From Sarcophilus harrisii (taxonomy: Eukaryota; Chordata; Mammalia; Dasyuromorphia; Dasyuridae), in NCBI RefSeq assembly GCF_902635505.1, contig NC_045427.1:598627665-598691664 (forward strand): a stretch of DNA of 64,000 nt, written 5' to 3'. Positions 24,201 through 32,279 of the stretch are shown here, in pieces; position 1 is the stretch's first letter, and every line of letters starts with the position of its first letter. The notes beneath the pieces were generated by a model that worked only from the letters and a program-made list of their open reading frames with translations, was not told the DNA's origin and ran no database searches. The position numbers were made by a program, and so were the translations under genes.

Positions 24201-25561
24201 TTCTTAGGAAATGAGACTACTTGCAATCTTTTATGCATCATATTACATTTTACTAACACTATGTCTTTGATCACAATATTCTCTCTCCTCCTAGAACACT
24301 CATTATATTGTTTCAATGAAAATACTATGTAATCTTCAGATTCTGCCTCTAATGTTAGTTACTCATGAAGCCTCTTCTGATTTTCCCATTTGGAAATGAT
24401 CTTTCCTTCTTCTCTTGTTCAGTTTTCTCAAAGTGTTTTATTCTACATCAATTACTGACTATCGAGTTACTACATATTTGTATACTTGTTTAAGTGTCAT
24501 ATACAGTACTGTGGTGTACCCAATAGTATTGGGCCTGAAGTCAGGAAGACCTGATTTCAATCCAGCCACAGATATTTCCTGTGTGATTCTGGACAAGTCA
24601 CTTCACCTTGCCTTAGGTTTCTCAATTATAACATAGAGATAACACCTATCTCAGAGGGTTGCGTGAGGATCAAGTAAAATAATATTTTTAAAACACTTAG
24701 CTTGATACCTACCACATGATAGGTACTACAGAAATGCCCCTCCCCCCAATCTTTACCCCTTCTGCCAAATCCATATAGTTGGATTGTAGGTTTGACTTAA
24801 GGAAGGACATCAAGTTTGACTTGACTTAGCAATATAGCTTGCTCACAATATATAACACACTTAAATATTTGTTGAATAAAAGGTAAAGAAAAGGTAATTA
24901 TAATTAGTAATATGGAACACTGAAATTATTAGGAATGCTAAGTCACAAGATCCCCAAACTGAAACTGTAGTTTTTTTAAATTTTTAAATTAAGTTCTTAA
25001 TAATATAGATAAAAATTTTTTTTGGATTATATTGGCATTATCACCTTTTCCAAGTATAAAACGGAAAGACTTAAGATATTGCGAATTAAAGAATTCACTA
25101 GATTTAACAGCGAACAAAATAAGAACAAGTGAAGAGAAAGTTTTTAATCACGCCACCATTGAAAAAGAGGTGATTTGTGAGGGACAGGGTTTGAAGCATA
25201 TGAACAAAGAAGGCAAAAGTCTGCACGTGATATGGAGGAACCAATCACGTGGGACCTTCCTTATGATATAGAAAAGAACCTTTAAGATTCCTTTCTAATT
25301 GTCCCAGGAGTACTTCTATACTAGATATCAAGAGACTGGTAGTTCATGCTTCCTCCTTGTTTAGTGCATAATGTTTTCAAAGAAGATATTACAAAATGTT
25401 AAATGATTACAAATTTTACTTACTCTGTTGGACTGCATGAGCCATTGATTTGTCTTCACAAAGGAATTCCTCAGAACAGGAGAGGTCTGGTTGAGTGTTG
25501 GGTAGAAAGTCCTGGAAGGCAGGGCCAGGGTCCGGAGACATGCAAACCTTGCAGCCAGCAT
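15154..25561 (-). CDS. GHITM: GHITM, growth hormone-inducible transmembrane protein (spliced, 8 coding exons)
   Basis: Mitochondrial inner-membrane protein of the Bax-inhibitor-1/TMBIM family (TMBIM5, MICS1). The family is known for roles in cristae structure, cytochrome c retention and Ca2+/H+ exchange. Joining eight minus-strand exons (25424-25561, 21445-21544, 20826-20937, 20451-20592, 19413-19521, 18560-18748, 17508-17679, 15154-15238) gives 1,047 bases: 348 residues plus TGA. Residues 1-46 are basic and hydroxyl-rich, like a mitochondrial presequence. Hydrophobic segments lie near 86-106, 131-149, 166-183, 194-213, 217-238, 248-268 and 277-295. The C-terminal half matches human GHITM as I remember it, with MCAPSEKFLNMGAPLG, DTQKVI and YMDTLNIFMRVATMLATG. 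The two aspartates reported as important for transport in human (294 and 325) correspond here to D297 and D328. ATG has A at -3. All junctions are GT-AG and the frame is unbroken, so the gene looks functional. Confidence 0.97.
16110..17090 (+). mobile_element. L1 3' end split by a SINE
   Basis: ccctttgacccagcaatacc, ttaggtttgtatctcaaaga and agatttatatgaactgatgc precede the SINE at 16690-16843. L1 resumes with ctccagacaaaagtattga and runs to an A-rich end. It lies antisense to GHITM. Confidence 0.7.
16690..16843 (-). mobile_element. SINE inserted in L1
   Basis: aagtaacttgcctaaggcca, gattttgaactcaaagtctt, then the reversed tRNA-like head (tttatccactgtgacaccca). Confidence 0.7.
17125..17242 (-). 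mobile_element. WSINE-type tRNA SINE
   Basis: aggcaattggggttaagtga, tagggtcacacagctaggaa and the reversed head ctatccactgaaccaccta. The caattggggttaagtga end is of the form common in Australian marsupials, a hint to the host. Confidence 0.75.
17508..17679 (-). CDS. GHITM: GHITM exon 8
   Basis: Encodes SMFLPPTTPLGAGLYSVA to YDPIN (residues 264-321), including the penultimate helix and D297. Acceptor tttgattacag, donor AATTT|gtaagta, phase 2. R296 and W304 differ from Tyr and Arg in the human protein as I recall it. Confidence 0.96.
17885..18120 (-). mobile_element. MAR1-like SINE
   Basis: Begins gttgttgttcagccattttt, includes ctttgtgacgccatatta, and ends toward a reversed tRNA-like head (cctgattccaggatggcact). 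Strand is given by the tRNA-like head. Confidence 0.65.
17963..17982. repeat. poly-C tract (20 C)
   Basis: Twenty uninterrupted C within the SINE, where relatives have a short T/C-rich phrase. Confidence 0.9.
18155..18320 (-). mobile_element. MIR-type SINE remnant
   Basis: aaaaagaccttggaaatcaa, agatgagaaaactaaaaccc, aagtgacttggctaaggc: reverse MIR. Confidence 0.6.
18560..18748 (-). CDS. GHITM: GHITM exon 7
   Basis: Encodes VMGAVVAPLTLLGGPLIL to VVFVSSLG (residues 201-264), the most conserved block of the family member, with three closely spaced hydrophobic stretches. Acceptor tttccatag, donor CTGG|gtaagcatg, phase 1. Confidence 0.97.
18749..19412 (-). other. GHITM: GHITM intron 6
   Basis: gtatgtc ... 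tttccatag; AT-rich, no repeat recognised. Confidence 0.9.
19413..19521 (-). CDS. GHITM: GHITM exon 6
   Basis: Encodes TIGATFVAMIGAGMLVQSI to MLHSG (residues 165-201, Gly201 split). It holds a third helix and a polar loop (YEQSPGSKH). Acceptor catcttacag, donor TTCTG|gtatgtc, phase 1. Confidence 0.96.
19522..20450 (-). other. GHITM: GHITM intron 5
   Basis: gtaagttc ... catcttacag; no repeat recognised. Confidence 0.9.
20451..20592 (-). CDS. GHITM: GHITM exon 5
   Basis: Encodes IWPQYVKDRIHATYMYFAG through MNFMLRGSWM (about residues 117-164), with the second hydrophobic segment. Acceptor ttcttacag, donor GGATG|gtaagttc, phase 0. Confidence 0.96.
20593..20825 (-). other. GHITM: GHITM intron 4
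   Basis: gtaagtg ... ttcttacag, 233 bases, no repeat recognised. Confidence 0.9.
20826..20937 (-). CDS. GHITM: GHITM exon 4
   Basis: Encodes IDQMGRWFVAGGAAVG onward to ...IEKAV (residues 80-117, last codon split), which includes the first transmembrane helix. The acceptor is cctctgcag and the donor GCAGT|gtaagtg, phase 2. It is almost identical to the human protein. Confidence 0.96.
20938..21444 (-). other. GHITM: GHITM intron 3
   Basis: gtaggc ... cctctgcag, AT-rich, no repeat recognised. Confidence 0.9.
21445..21544 (-). CDS. GHITM: GHITM exon 3
   Basis: Encodes residues 47-79 plus one base of Ile80, beginning GYATKSRFGVRRGKTGQE, matching human EYATKTRIGIRRGRTGQE. Acceptor acatcag, donor AAAA|gtaggc; exits in phase 1. 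It covers the end of the presequence and the matrix-side segment before the first membrane helix. Confidence 0.95.
21650..21795 (-). mobile_element. L1 3' end with internal deletion
   Basis: tttttcaaaatacatgcaaa, cattcagtccccatagttct, ggatgcagatggctctctcc, aagtctattggaattggctt: reverse of a marsupial L1 3' UTR with the middle missing. Confidence 0.65.
22060..23140 (-). mobile_element. L2-like region with internal duplication
   Basis: Purine-rich phrases resembling reversed L2 (aaggcttcctagaaatt, agcagggtgaggaagagcag, ttgagaaagttttg). Assignment is weak because the region is diverged. Confidence 0.35.
22293..22731. repeat. 219-bp tandem duplication
   Basis: Copy 1 (about 22293-22511) and copy 2 (about 22512-22731) share taccctgccaggctaaggaa through gtttggatttattttt with few differences, including a 7-base insertion near the end of copy 2. 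Lies in GHITM intron 2. Confidence 0.9.
23290..23395 (-). mobile_element. MIR remnant
   Basis: gggcttgtccaagttcacac, atgtctgagttggacactgg. Confidence 0.45.
23690..24480 (+). mobile_element. L2 LINE fragment
   Basis: Pyrimidine-rich L2 body: ttctgtcaaagggcaccact, tcatgtcactcctctactca, ctctcctcctagaacactca. Confidence 0.5.
24505..24740 (+). mobile_element. MIR/tRNA-type SINE
   Basis: gggcctgaagtcaggaagac, ttctggacaagtcacttcac, aggtttctcaattataacat, gttgcgtgaggatcaagtaa, then a 3' end with ataggtactacagaaatg. Confidence 0.75.
25224..25251. promoter_or_regulatory. paired CACGTG E-boxes with CCAAT between
   Basis: Two perfect CACGTG hexamers (25224-25229 and 25246-25251), 22 bases apart, with CCAAT (25241-25245) abutting the second. 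They lie in GHITM intron 2, about 170 bases downstream of the start exon. Such boxes bind USF, MYC/MAX and TFE3/TFEB-type factors; activity here is inferred. Confidence 0.35.
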
Positions 25562-25589
25562 GGTGTTGCAACAGGTTCACTGATTATTT
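25424..25589 (-). CDS. GHITM: GHITM exon 2: start codon and presequence
   Basis: Coding part 25424-25561 encodes residues 1-46 and begins MLAARFACLRTLALPSR, close to the human start MLAARLVCLRTLPSR. The 28 bases 25562-25589 are 5' UTR behind a good acceptor (gcatttcag). The donor is AGA|gtaagta and the exon ends in phase 0. The only ATG in the leader is the annotated one. Confidence 0.95.
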
Positions 25590-26184
25590 CTGAAATGCTT
25601 TTAAAAAATTGAGCGCTATTAGGTGAGTAAAGCATTAAGGTAGAAAACCTCAGAAAAATCACATTTATAAATTTTTATTTAAAAAACTAGAACAGGAAAT
25701 GGTTTTCTGCTCTTTAATAGCTATATGACTTTAGGTGGCAACTATTTCTCACCTTCCTTGTTGGGCGCCCGTTTTCCCCCTCTTTAGTATCAAATGGTTT
25801 TGGCTTCATAAACTAAATATATTAGAATGAGAATCAAGACAACTTTATATGGTTTTAAGTATGAATAAGAGAAGGATATTTATGTAAGTGCTAGGTACTG
25901 TGCTAAATAGTATACAAAATATATGATACATAAGGGTATTTGGGAGTGGGGCTGTGGGGAGAGACAAAAAAAGAAAATAAATACTAAACAATCTTTTTGT
26001 TTTCTAATGCCAATAGATACATTGAGGAGAAAAGAAAATGTTAAAGGTTGCCACTGTTTCTAAATTTTGGAGATAAACAATTGCAGTCTTTTATTACACA
26101 ATGCCATCAAGTTTTATCTCCTTATCCTTTTAGCCATGTCAATCTCCCAAATGCTACAGAATTTGTGTAATTACTAAATATACT

Positions 26185-26450
26185 AAAATTTTAAGTTAAA
26201 TTATTTTAATTTATTAAATATTAAAATGCATCAATTTGTAACAAAAAGAAATTATGTCATAGACATCCATTACAGGTTACAAAGGAGTGCTATTTATTAT
26301 GTGAATTAATACACGGCAATTAGCAAGAAAGGAGTTTTAATATTAACAATTAAGGGGAAGGACAAGTTCCCCAGGGGAACTCACTATTAACCAAAAGGAA
26401 GATGCCATTAAAGGGAATTCTCGATGGGATGGGAGTAAACCATTGACTGA
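26185..26450 (-). mobile_element. LTR fragment, arm A of an inverted repeat
   Basis: Nearly identical to the reverse complement of 29325-29590: ggttacaaaggagtgctatt, aaggggaaggacaagttccc and gaattctcgatgggatggga occur in both. It holds the 3' part of an LTR family also seen at 43375-44060, plus adjoining AT-rich DNA. It is a truncated fossil. Confidence 0.7.
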
Positions 26451-27591
26451 CATACTAAAAGATAATCCAAAAGTCTGAATGCTTAAATACCATGCATTTA
26501 ATACTGAATACGATTTTAGTGCTGTCTAGACAAGGATTTTATATTTTCTTTGTATAAAACCACATTATTCGCTTATCTGACCCTCAGTAGGCAAAAACTT
26601 TTTTAAATGAGTCAAGAAGAGGTTATACTTAGTATGAGTATATTGCTTTTTATAATCACATACTTTATACTAAAAGGTACAGGAAAAATGGTCCTTTAAA
26701 CTAAAGGTTTCAGGTCCAAATGAAACTATGGATTGCCGATTGTATTTTAAAATATAGTTGTAGCTTAAAAGATTGAAGCACATAAAACATGTCTTCATGG
26801 CATAGTTTTAATTAACTGTTAACTGCTTTCTAAGGGGAAGGCTAACATAGGGTCAATTTTCTCAAAGAGCCAAGTAGTATTTGAGTCGAATGATGTGCTC
26901 AGTATCATGAACGTTAATTAGAAAATATCAAATAGTAAAAATTTCACTTAGATATCGCAAAAACAACAAAAATGATGAGGCCCGATTCAAGCCTTAACCC
27001 ATGAACTTTCACCTCATTACACAAGCAATTCAGCACTCTCCCTCACGCTGACACAAGGTTTTGCTGGGGCCAGATTCCCACGGGCGGCTGAAGTACATCA
27101 CCGGATGTCAGGGGAACTAAGGCTTGAGATGCTCATCAGCGAGGCAACCAGATGCTGCCACTTTCTGTTCCCAGTTTCTTCCCTATCTAGCAGGAGTACC
27201 AAGTGAAGGCGGGGATCCCCGTCCCTGCCCAGGCAACCAGCCCCGCGCGCCGGCACAAAGCCGAGCACCTCGTCAGAGCACCACCCCCAGGTTCAGGGAG
27301 CGCCCCCCACCGAAGGAGGGGCTCAGCCCTTTCGCCCCGTTGCATCAGAAGCGGCTCACGTCCCCGGAAGGTCAGCGGGCCCGGCCAATCCCTCGGCCCA
27401 GGCCAGAAGGGCGGCAGACGCAGCTCCCAACGTGGGAGGCATCCTGCTCTCGGGCAGGTCCCGCTCCCTCCCTCTCTAGGCTCGACTTGCCTGTTCCCGT
27501 CAGGGGAACAAACCTCCGAAACGCCCCCTAGGGTGTTTTTCCGCGGGTCCTCCGGGGGCTTGGGGGCGCCCGGTTTAGGGAGCCGCGGGGA

Positions 27592-27601
27592 TGAGTCAGC
27601 A
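27592..27601. promoter_or_regulatory. AP-1/NF-E2-like site TGAGTCAGCA
   Basis: Exact AP-1 core TGAGTCA followed by GCA, which together form a small-Maf/NFE2L2 type element. It lies in the CpG island, near the start of intron 1 or the end of exon 1. Single-motif evidence only. Confidence 0.3.
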
Positions 27602-28313
27602 CATCTTTGGGACGCTCTACCCCCCCGCTTTGGAATAGAGGCGCCGCAACAGCGACCTCCCCAGCAGTGGGACCTTACTTAGGTCTCTCCCCTCATTCCC
27701 ACTCCCCCGCCCCTCGGTTTTCTCCCTCCGCAATATGACGCTGGATGACCTTTAGGTCCCACAACGCGACTTCCTCCGCCCGGGGCCTCAGCTTCCCCCT
27801 TCGTAACACGTTTGGACTTACTGTGGCTCCAGCCCAGAACCTCCGTTCTCCCCTCGGTAAAGCAAGGGGCCAGATGACCTCTATGCTCCTCCCCGGCCCC
27901 CTTTCCCGGCGGAGGAGAAAGAAGAAAAGGGATGGGAAAGCGGGGACGCGGCCAGCCTCAGCCCCCAACGGTTCCCAACGGCCCCAGCGGGGAGACAAGG
28001 GCAAGGCAGGCAGAGAAGCGGAGATCAGAAGTACCTCAGCCCACCTGGTCAGCTTAGGTGCGTGTCAGCCTCCCGATCTGGTTAAAGGCGCAAATACCGG
28101 ACCCTCGGCCCCGCCCTCCTCCTCCTCTTCCACCTCCGCCACCTACTCCTCCTTCGCTTCCCTGACTTTCGTGCCCTCTGCGGCGTGCGCAGCTTCTACA
28201 GGCCACGCACAAACCGAACGGTCGGAAGCAGCCAATCAGAGGAGGCCGCTGCCCGCGGTAGGGCGGGCTTAGTGGGGAAGAGATAGGCGCAGCCACTGGG
28301 AGGGCCGGCGTGA

Positions 28314-28331
28314 TGACGCACTCTGCCGTCA
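28314..28331. promoter_or_regulatory. paired CRE half-sites in the GHITM promoter
   Basis: TGACG (28314-28318) and CGTCA (28327-28331) face each other with 8 bases between. They resemble CREB/ATF half-sites and lie in the part of the CpG island most likely to be just upstream of the start site. Function is inferred. Confidence 0.4.
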
Positions 28332-28609
28332 CAATGGGGGTAGGGGGTGGAGGTGGGGCTGAGGAAGCAGATGCGTCCATGTTAGGTAGGGGCAGTGTGC
28401 TAGCAGTCTAATCACGTGGCCTTCTGTTCCTCCCTCTCCCGGGCTCTAAGTTCAGTTCCAGAGAATTCCTCCAGAGTCTCTGGCTACACCGACACGCGAG
28501 CGTTACCCAAGTCGCGTTTGAAATCTCATCCCCAGAACTTTAAACTCCCAGCTCAATGCACAAAGGAAAAGAGGCGTCCTTGTGGCGCACGTCCCGTTGC
28601 ACGCAACTC

Positions 28610-28930
28610 TTGCTAAGACTTTGAGATCTTGCAGCCAGGTTAACCTGAGTTCGAATCCTGTCTCAGGAACTTATTACCTCTGTGATCTTGCAAGTCGCAT
28701 AATTTCTGTTTAGTTCAGTTTCAACATCTGTAAAATGGGGAGAACAAATATATAGCCTCTGTTTAGCTCAGTTTCTACATCTGTAAAGTGGGAAGAACAA
28801 ATACCACCTATTGCTTCTGGGACTTTACAACTCGTATAACCATTGCTTAGCTCAGTCTCAACATCAAAAAGGAACCAAATTAGCACCCAACTCGTAAAGT
28901 GGCTGTGCTGATAAAGTGAGTCCCATCATG
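28610..28930 (+). mobile_element. tRNA-type SINE with internal duplication
   Basis: aacctgagttcgaatcctgt head, aacatctgtaaaatggggag body. The block ctgtttagytcagtttcnac...gaacaaata occurs twice (about 28706-28758 and 28759-28810). Sits directly upstream of the CpG island. Confidence 0.65.
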
Positions 28931-28964
28931 CTGTAGGAATGCTATTGTTATTTGTAACGTGTTA

Positions 28965-29518
28965 TTGTAGAGGGAGGTCCCGGGAGCTGGGTGGGCATTA
29001 GCAGAGAAAGCCGGAAGCAGTGACAGGATTATAATCCTCCTGGGGTACGCTGGAAAGTCTCCAGTGAGCCTTTTGTTCTTAAGGGGGTCTTCTGTTCAAG
29101 TGGACTTTCCGTTAGTCATCCCTACAGTGGGGGAGGGGGTCACTGACAATCTCACTTTTATCCAATCAGAAAGCCAAGTTATGATGTCATACTTTGAGGT
29201 TATATTTTCCTTATAAAAACATCATTCTATAGATCTTTCCAAAATCCCTTTTAGGGTTAGCCTGACAATGGGACTGTAACCCCAAAGCGGGTTAGTCTGC
29301 TAAACTCCTCCATGGAGTCAGCCTGTCAGTCAATGGTTTACTCCCATCCCATCGAGAATTCCCTTTAATGGCATCTTCTTTTTGGTTAACAGTGAGTTCC
29401 CCTGGGGAACTTGTCCTTCCCCTTAATTGTTAATATTAAAACTCCTTTCTTGCTTCTAACTTATTAATTCACATAATAAATAGCACTCCTTTGTAACCTG
29501 TAATGGATGTCTATAACA
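28965..29518 (+). mobile_element. solo LTR fossil
   Basis: CCAATCAG (29162), TTATAAAA (29211-29218), AATAAA (29475-29480) and an end in ...tctataaca at 29518 give a full LTR layout. Homologous over most of its length to 43375-44060 and at its 3' end to 26185-26450. No internal viral sequence. The class is unassigned and the 5' edge approximate. Confidence 0.65.
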
Positions 29519-29590
29519 TAATTTCTTATATTTTGTTACAAACTGATGCATTTTAATCTTTAATAAATTAAAATAATTTAATTTAAAATA
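29325..29590 (+). repeat. arm B of an inverted repeat around the GHITM promoter
   Basis: Reverse complement of 26185-26450 with few differences. The match runs past the LTR end at 29518 into about 70 bases of AT-rich flank. Confidence 0.8.
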
Positions 29591-29595
29591 AAAAA

Positions 29596-30970
29596 AATAA
29601 TTTTAATATTCTTTTTCACAATCAATTGCTCTCCTGAGTCGATTTCTCACTCCTGGTGCTTCTTTTACCTCTTCTTTATATAAAATTAGTAATCAGACTG
29701 CTGCTAAAGGAGTCCATGATGCAAAAAAGATGAAGATTCCCATATTTGGATAAGTTTTAATTCAGTGACTCTTTCCAAGTCTCCATTTATGAAGAGTTTG
29801 GGATCTGTGCCTGACTGCATTTATCTGGCATCTCTGTGATTGAAGCAAAATTCAGATTACTGGGAACTTTTGAATAATGAGGGCATTAGGGGATAGTCTG
29901 CCTTTTTCTCAGGACATCCTTTTTCACAATCCTTTATAGATGCTGACCCTTTTTGGTTGGTCTCTCTCTTCTCTGCCTCAATTCCCATCTATCTTGACTT
30001 TTTAGAGATGTGATGGATCCCCAGTTTGAGGCATTTCCTTTGCTTTTAGACCCTCAGAATTTCTCTTCAGATTAGCCTCCTCTCCATTATGCAGATTTCT
30101 TACATTGGGACCATGTCCAGTTCCATATAATAGTTTTGTGTGTAAAAAGGTGTTCTAGTTCTATTTATGCCCAATTCTAATTGACTGGCTCAATTAAGAA
30201 GGATTCTTCCTAGAAAAGATAATTACTTTTAAGTCAAGGGTTGCTAATGTAGTAGATATGAGTGTTCAGAGACTACTGGGACTAAGGGATAGAGTTAGAC
30301 ACGATTTCTGAATGGTTTGTTCCTATTTAACTTTTCAACTTGCAGGTCTTCCCAAGTAACAGATGGATTCCTATCAAGTGGCTTAGGTACAGTCATAATC
30401 GTTATTAGAGCTTTAAGAGGGGAAGGGAGTAATTAGGGTAGAATTTAGAGGTGATTGATAGTTTGGCCTTCCCTTATCCTAAGGTATCTTTCCTCCTCTT
30501 TTATAAAGTTACAGACTTCACTCTGGTTAAAAAAAAAAAAAAAAAAAAAATCTCTTTCCTCTCACAGTTGACCAACAATCACAATTAGCCTATCCCTCCT
30601 CCCTTATACCTGGTGAAAAAACCTGACGATAATGACATCATCTGATCATCAACCTGATAATGACAGGTTAGTGACATCATATACTGCTGATTAAGTTACC
30701 CTATCTCACCAGATTGTATGAAAAATAACAGAGACACACACAGCCTTTTTCTTCTGGGAGCTTTTGATGCAAATGAAATACTATATCAGTTAGGGCGCAA
30801 TAAAATTTCTTTGGATCTAGGAGCCAGTTCCAAATATATTTCTTCATGTTTTTAAAGAGACAAAAATAAAATGAAAAATAGTTCCTGAACTAAAAGAATT
30901 TTCATTATACTGGAAAAAATAGTCTCATAAGTAAATAAATTGAAGATAAATTACTAACCTATCTAGGATT
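29596..30970. other. unassigned, with possible LTR-like stretch
   Basis: Contains poly(A) at 30528-30550, then 30,560-30,830 with two TGACATCAT motifs and gcaataaaatttc, which may be another LTR end. No gene seen. Confidence 0.35.
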
Positions 30971-30974
30971 GAGG

Positions 30975-31160
30975 TTCTTGACTTTTGTGTGTGTGTCCTG
31001 GACCCCTTTGGCAGTCTCTCAGAAAAAAAAAAATGATTTGAAATGCATAAAATAAAGCCATAGGATTACATAGCAAGCTAACTTTATTGAAAAAATTATA
31101 AAATTATTTTTAAAAAACAAGTTCATGCACTGCAGTTAAGAATACCTGCTCTCAGATTCT
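30975..31160 (+). mobile_element. ancient dispersed repeat, family unassigned
   Basis: gaggttcttgacttttgtg, tggacccctttggcagtctc, ataaagccataggattacat; same family as 11930-12135. Confidence 0.45.
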
Positions 31161-31589
31161 GAGAGGTTCATATGAATAAGGGATCCTTTAGAATTCCACC
31201 TTAACAAGAACTTTTCCCATAATCCTAGCTTCTAGTTCCTTTAAAGAAATAAAAGTTTTATTTTTCTGTTTAGGATGATCTTAATTCCAGGAAAGGTCTC
31301 TTGTATCAAAATATAGCAAGTAAATTAAATAAAATAATAATACAAAGACCTTAATTGAAAGGGCATATTACATTCCACATCTGTAACACCACTCCCATTT
31401 TAAATTATTTATGAAAATGAAAATAGTAAAATTATTTATGAAAATTATTTTCTGTCCTTCTCATCTCTTATTGAAAAAAAAGAGAGAAAATACAAATTCA
31501 TTGTAACAAATTGTTTAGCCTTTCAAAACAAATACCCTCATTGGCCATATACACATTTCTCTTATTTTGTGCCTTAAATATACCATCAT

Positions 31590-32070
31590 TCTTTCATGAG
31601 ATGTTTCATCATTGTAGGGTCATTATATTAATCAGAGTTCTTACATCTCTTGAAAATTGTTTGTCCAGACAGTGTTGATGTTATTGTAGGAATTGTTCTC
31701 TTGGTTTTGATTTTTTGTTCATCACTTTATAAAAAAATTTCCAAAATTGTTTGGTTCTTTTATAATATTGTTGTTAGAGTATAAATTTTATTCTTCTAGT
31801 TTTGCTTACTTCACTCTGTTAGTTCCTATAAGTTTTTTTTTAATGTCTCTAATGAAATAATCTAATTTCTCATATTTTATAGTACAAAAATATTCAATTT
31901 TATCTAGCCATTTCTAAATTTATGGGCATGACTTTAGTTTCTAATTTTTTTCTACCATTAAAAGAGCTGTTATAAATATTTTTTGTATGTATAAAGCCTT
32001 TCCAAAATATTCTTTAATCTCTTTTGGACACTGGCCTAGCAATAATATGGCTGGGTCAAAGTGCATGTGT
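31590..32070 (-). mobile_element. L1 3' end, reverse
   Basis: tttgcttacttcactctgtt, tctagccatttctaaattta, aagagctgttataaatattt, ctggcctagcaataatatgg: reversed L1 ORF2 end. Confidence 0.65.
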
Positions 32071-32074
32071 TTTG

Positions 32075-32275
32075 CTAAATAGAGCTTTGATCCTGGAGTC
32101 AGGAAGACCTAAATTCAAATGCAGCCTCAGACTTGACTATGTGTGACCCTGAGCAAGTAAATTAGCCTGTATGTTTCCTCACTTACTTCCCAGGGATGTA
32201 AAGATCACAGTAGAGTTCTTGGCACATAGTAAATACTATATAAATGTTAGTTTATTATTATTATTATTATTTCAC
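32075..32275 (+). mobile_element. MIR/tRNA-type SINE with (TTA)n tail
   Basis: cctggagtcaggaagaccta, cagcctcagacttgactatg, tggcacatagtaaatactat, then TTATTATTATTATT. Confidence 0.75.
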
Positions 32276-32279
32276 TGAA

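Larger units (their letters stand above)
21545..25423 (-). other. GHITM: GHITM intron 2
   Basis: Longest fully defined intron (3.9 kb), gtaagta ... acatcag. Holds L1, L2 and MIR pieces, a 219-bp tandem duplication and the paired E-boxes. Confidence 0.9.
25590..28034 (-). other. GHITM: GHITM intron 1 (upstream end uncertain)
   Basis: Acceptor at 25590 is clear. The donor lies in the CpG island, so the upstream coordinate is a guess. Contains one arm of an inverted repeat (26185-26450). Confidence 0.6.
27060..28600 (-). promoter_or_regulatory. GHITM: CpG-island promoter and untranslated exon 1 region of GHITM
   Basis: This 1.5 kb block is the only GC-rich, CpG-rich stretch in an otherwise AT-rich window, and it lies 1.5-3 kb upstream of the start exon. 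There is no TATA box. Candidate sites include CCAAT (28230-28236, in gcagCCAATcag), an NRF-1-like site with one mismatch around 28182-28193 (gcggcgtgcgca), a TGACG/CGTCA pair at 28314-28331, an E-box CACGTG at 28413-28418 and TGAGTCAGCA at 27592-27601. Possible exon 1 donors on the minus strand are GAG|gtactt (28035), CAG|gtgggc (28045) and ACA|gtaagt (about 27823). The start site and which donor is used cannot be decided from sequence alone. Confidence 0.8.

Noticed and set aside
27124-28380. Several open frames of 100-175 residues on both strands of the CpG island
   Set aside because: GC-rich DNA lacks stop codons by composition; the peptides are Pro/Arg/Ser-rich low complexity, overlap on both strands and match no family.
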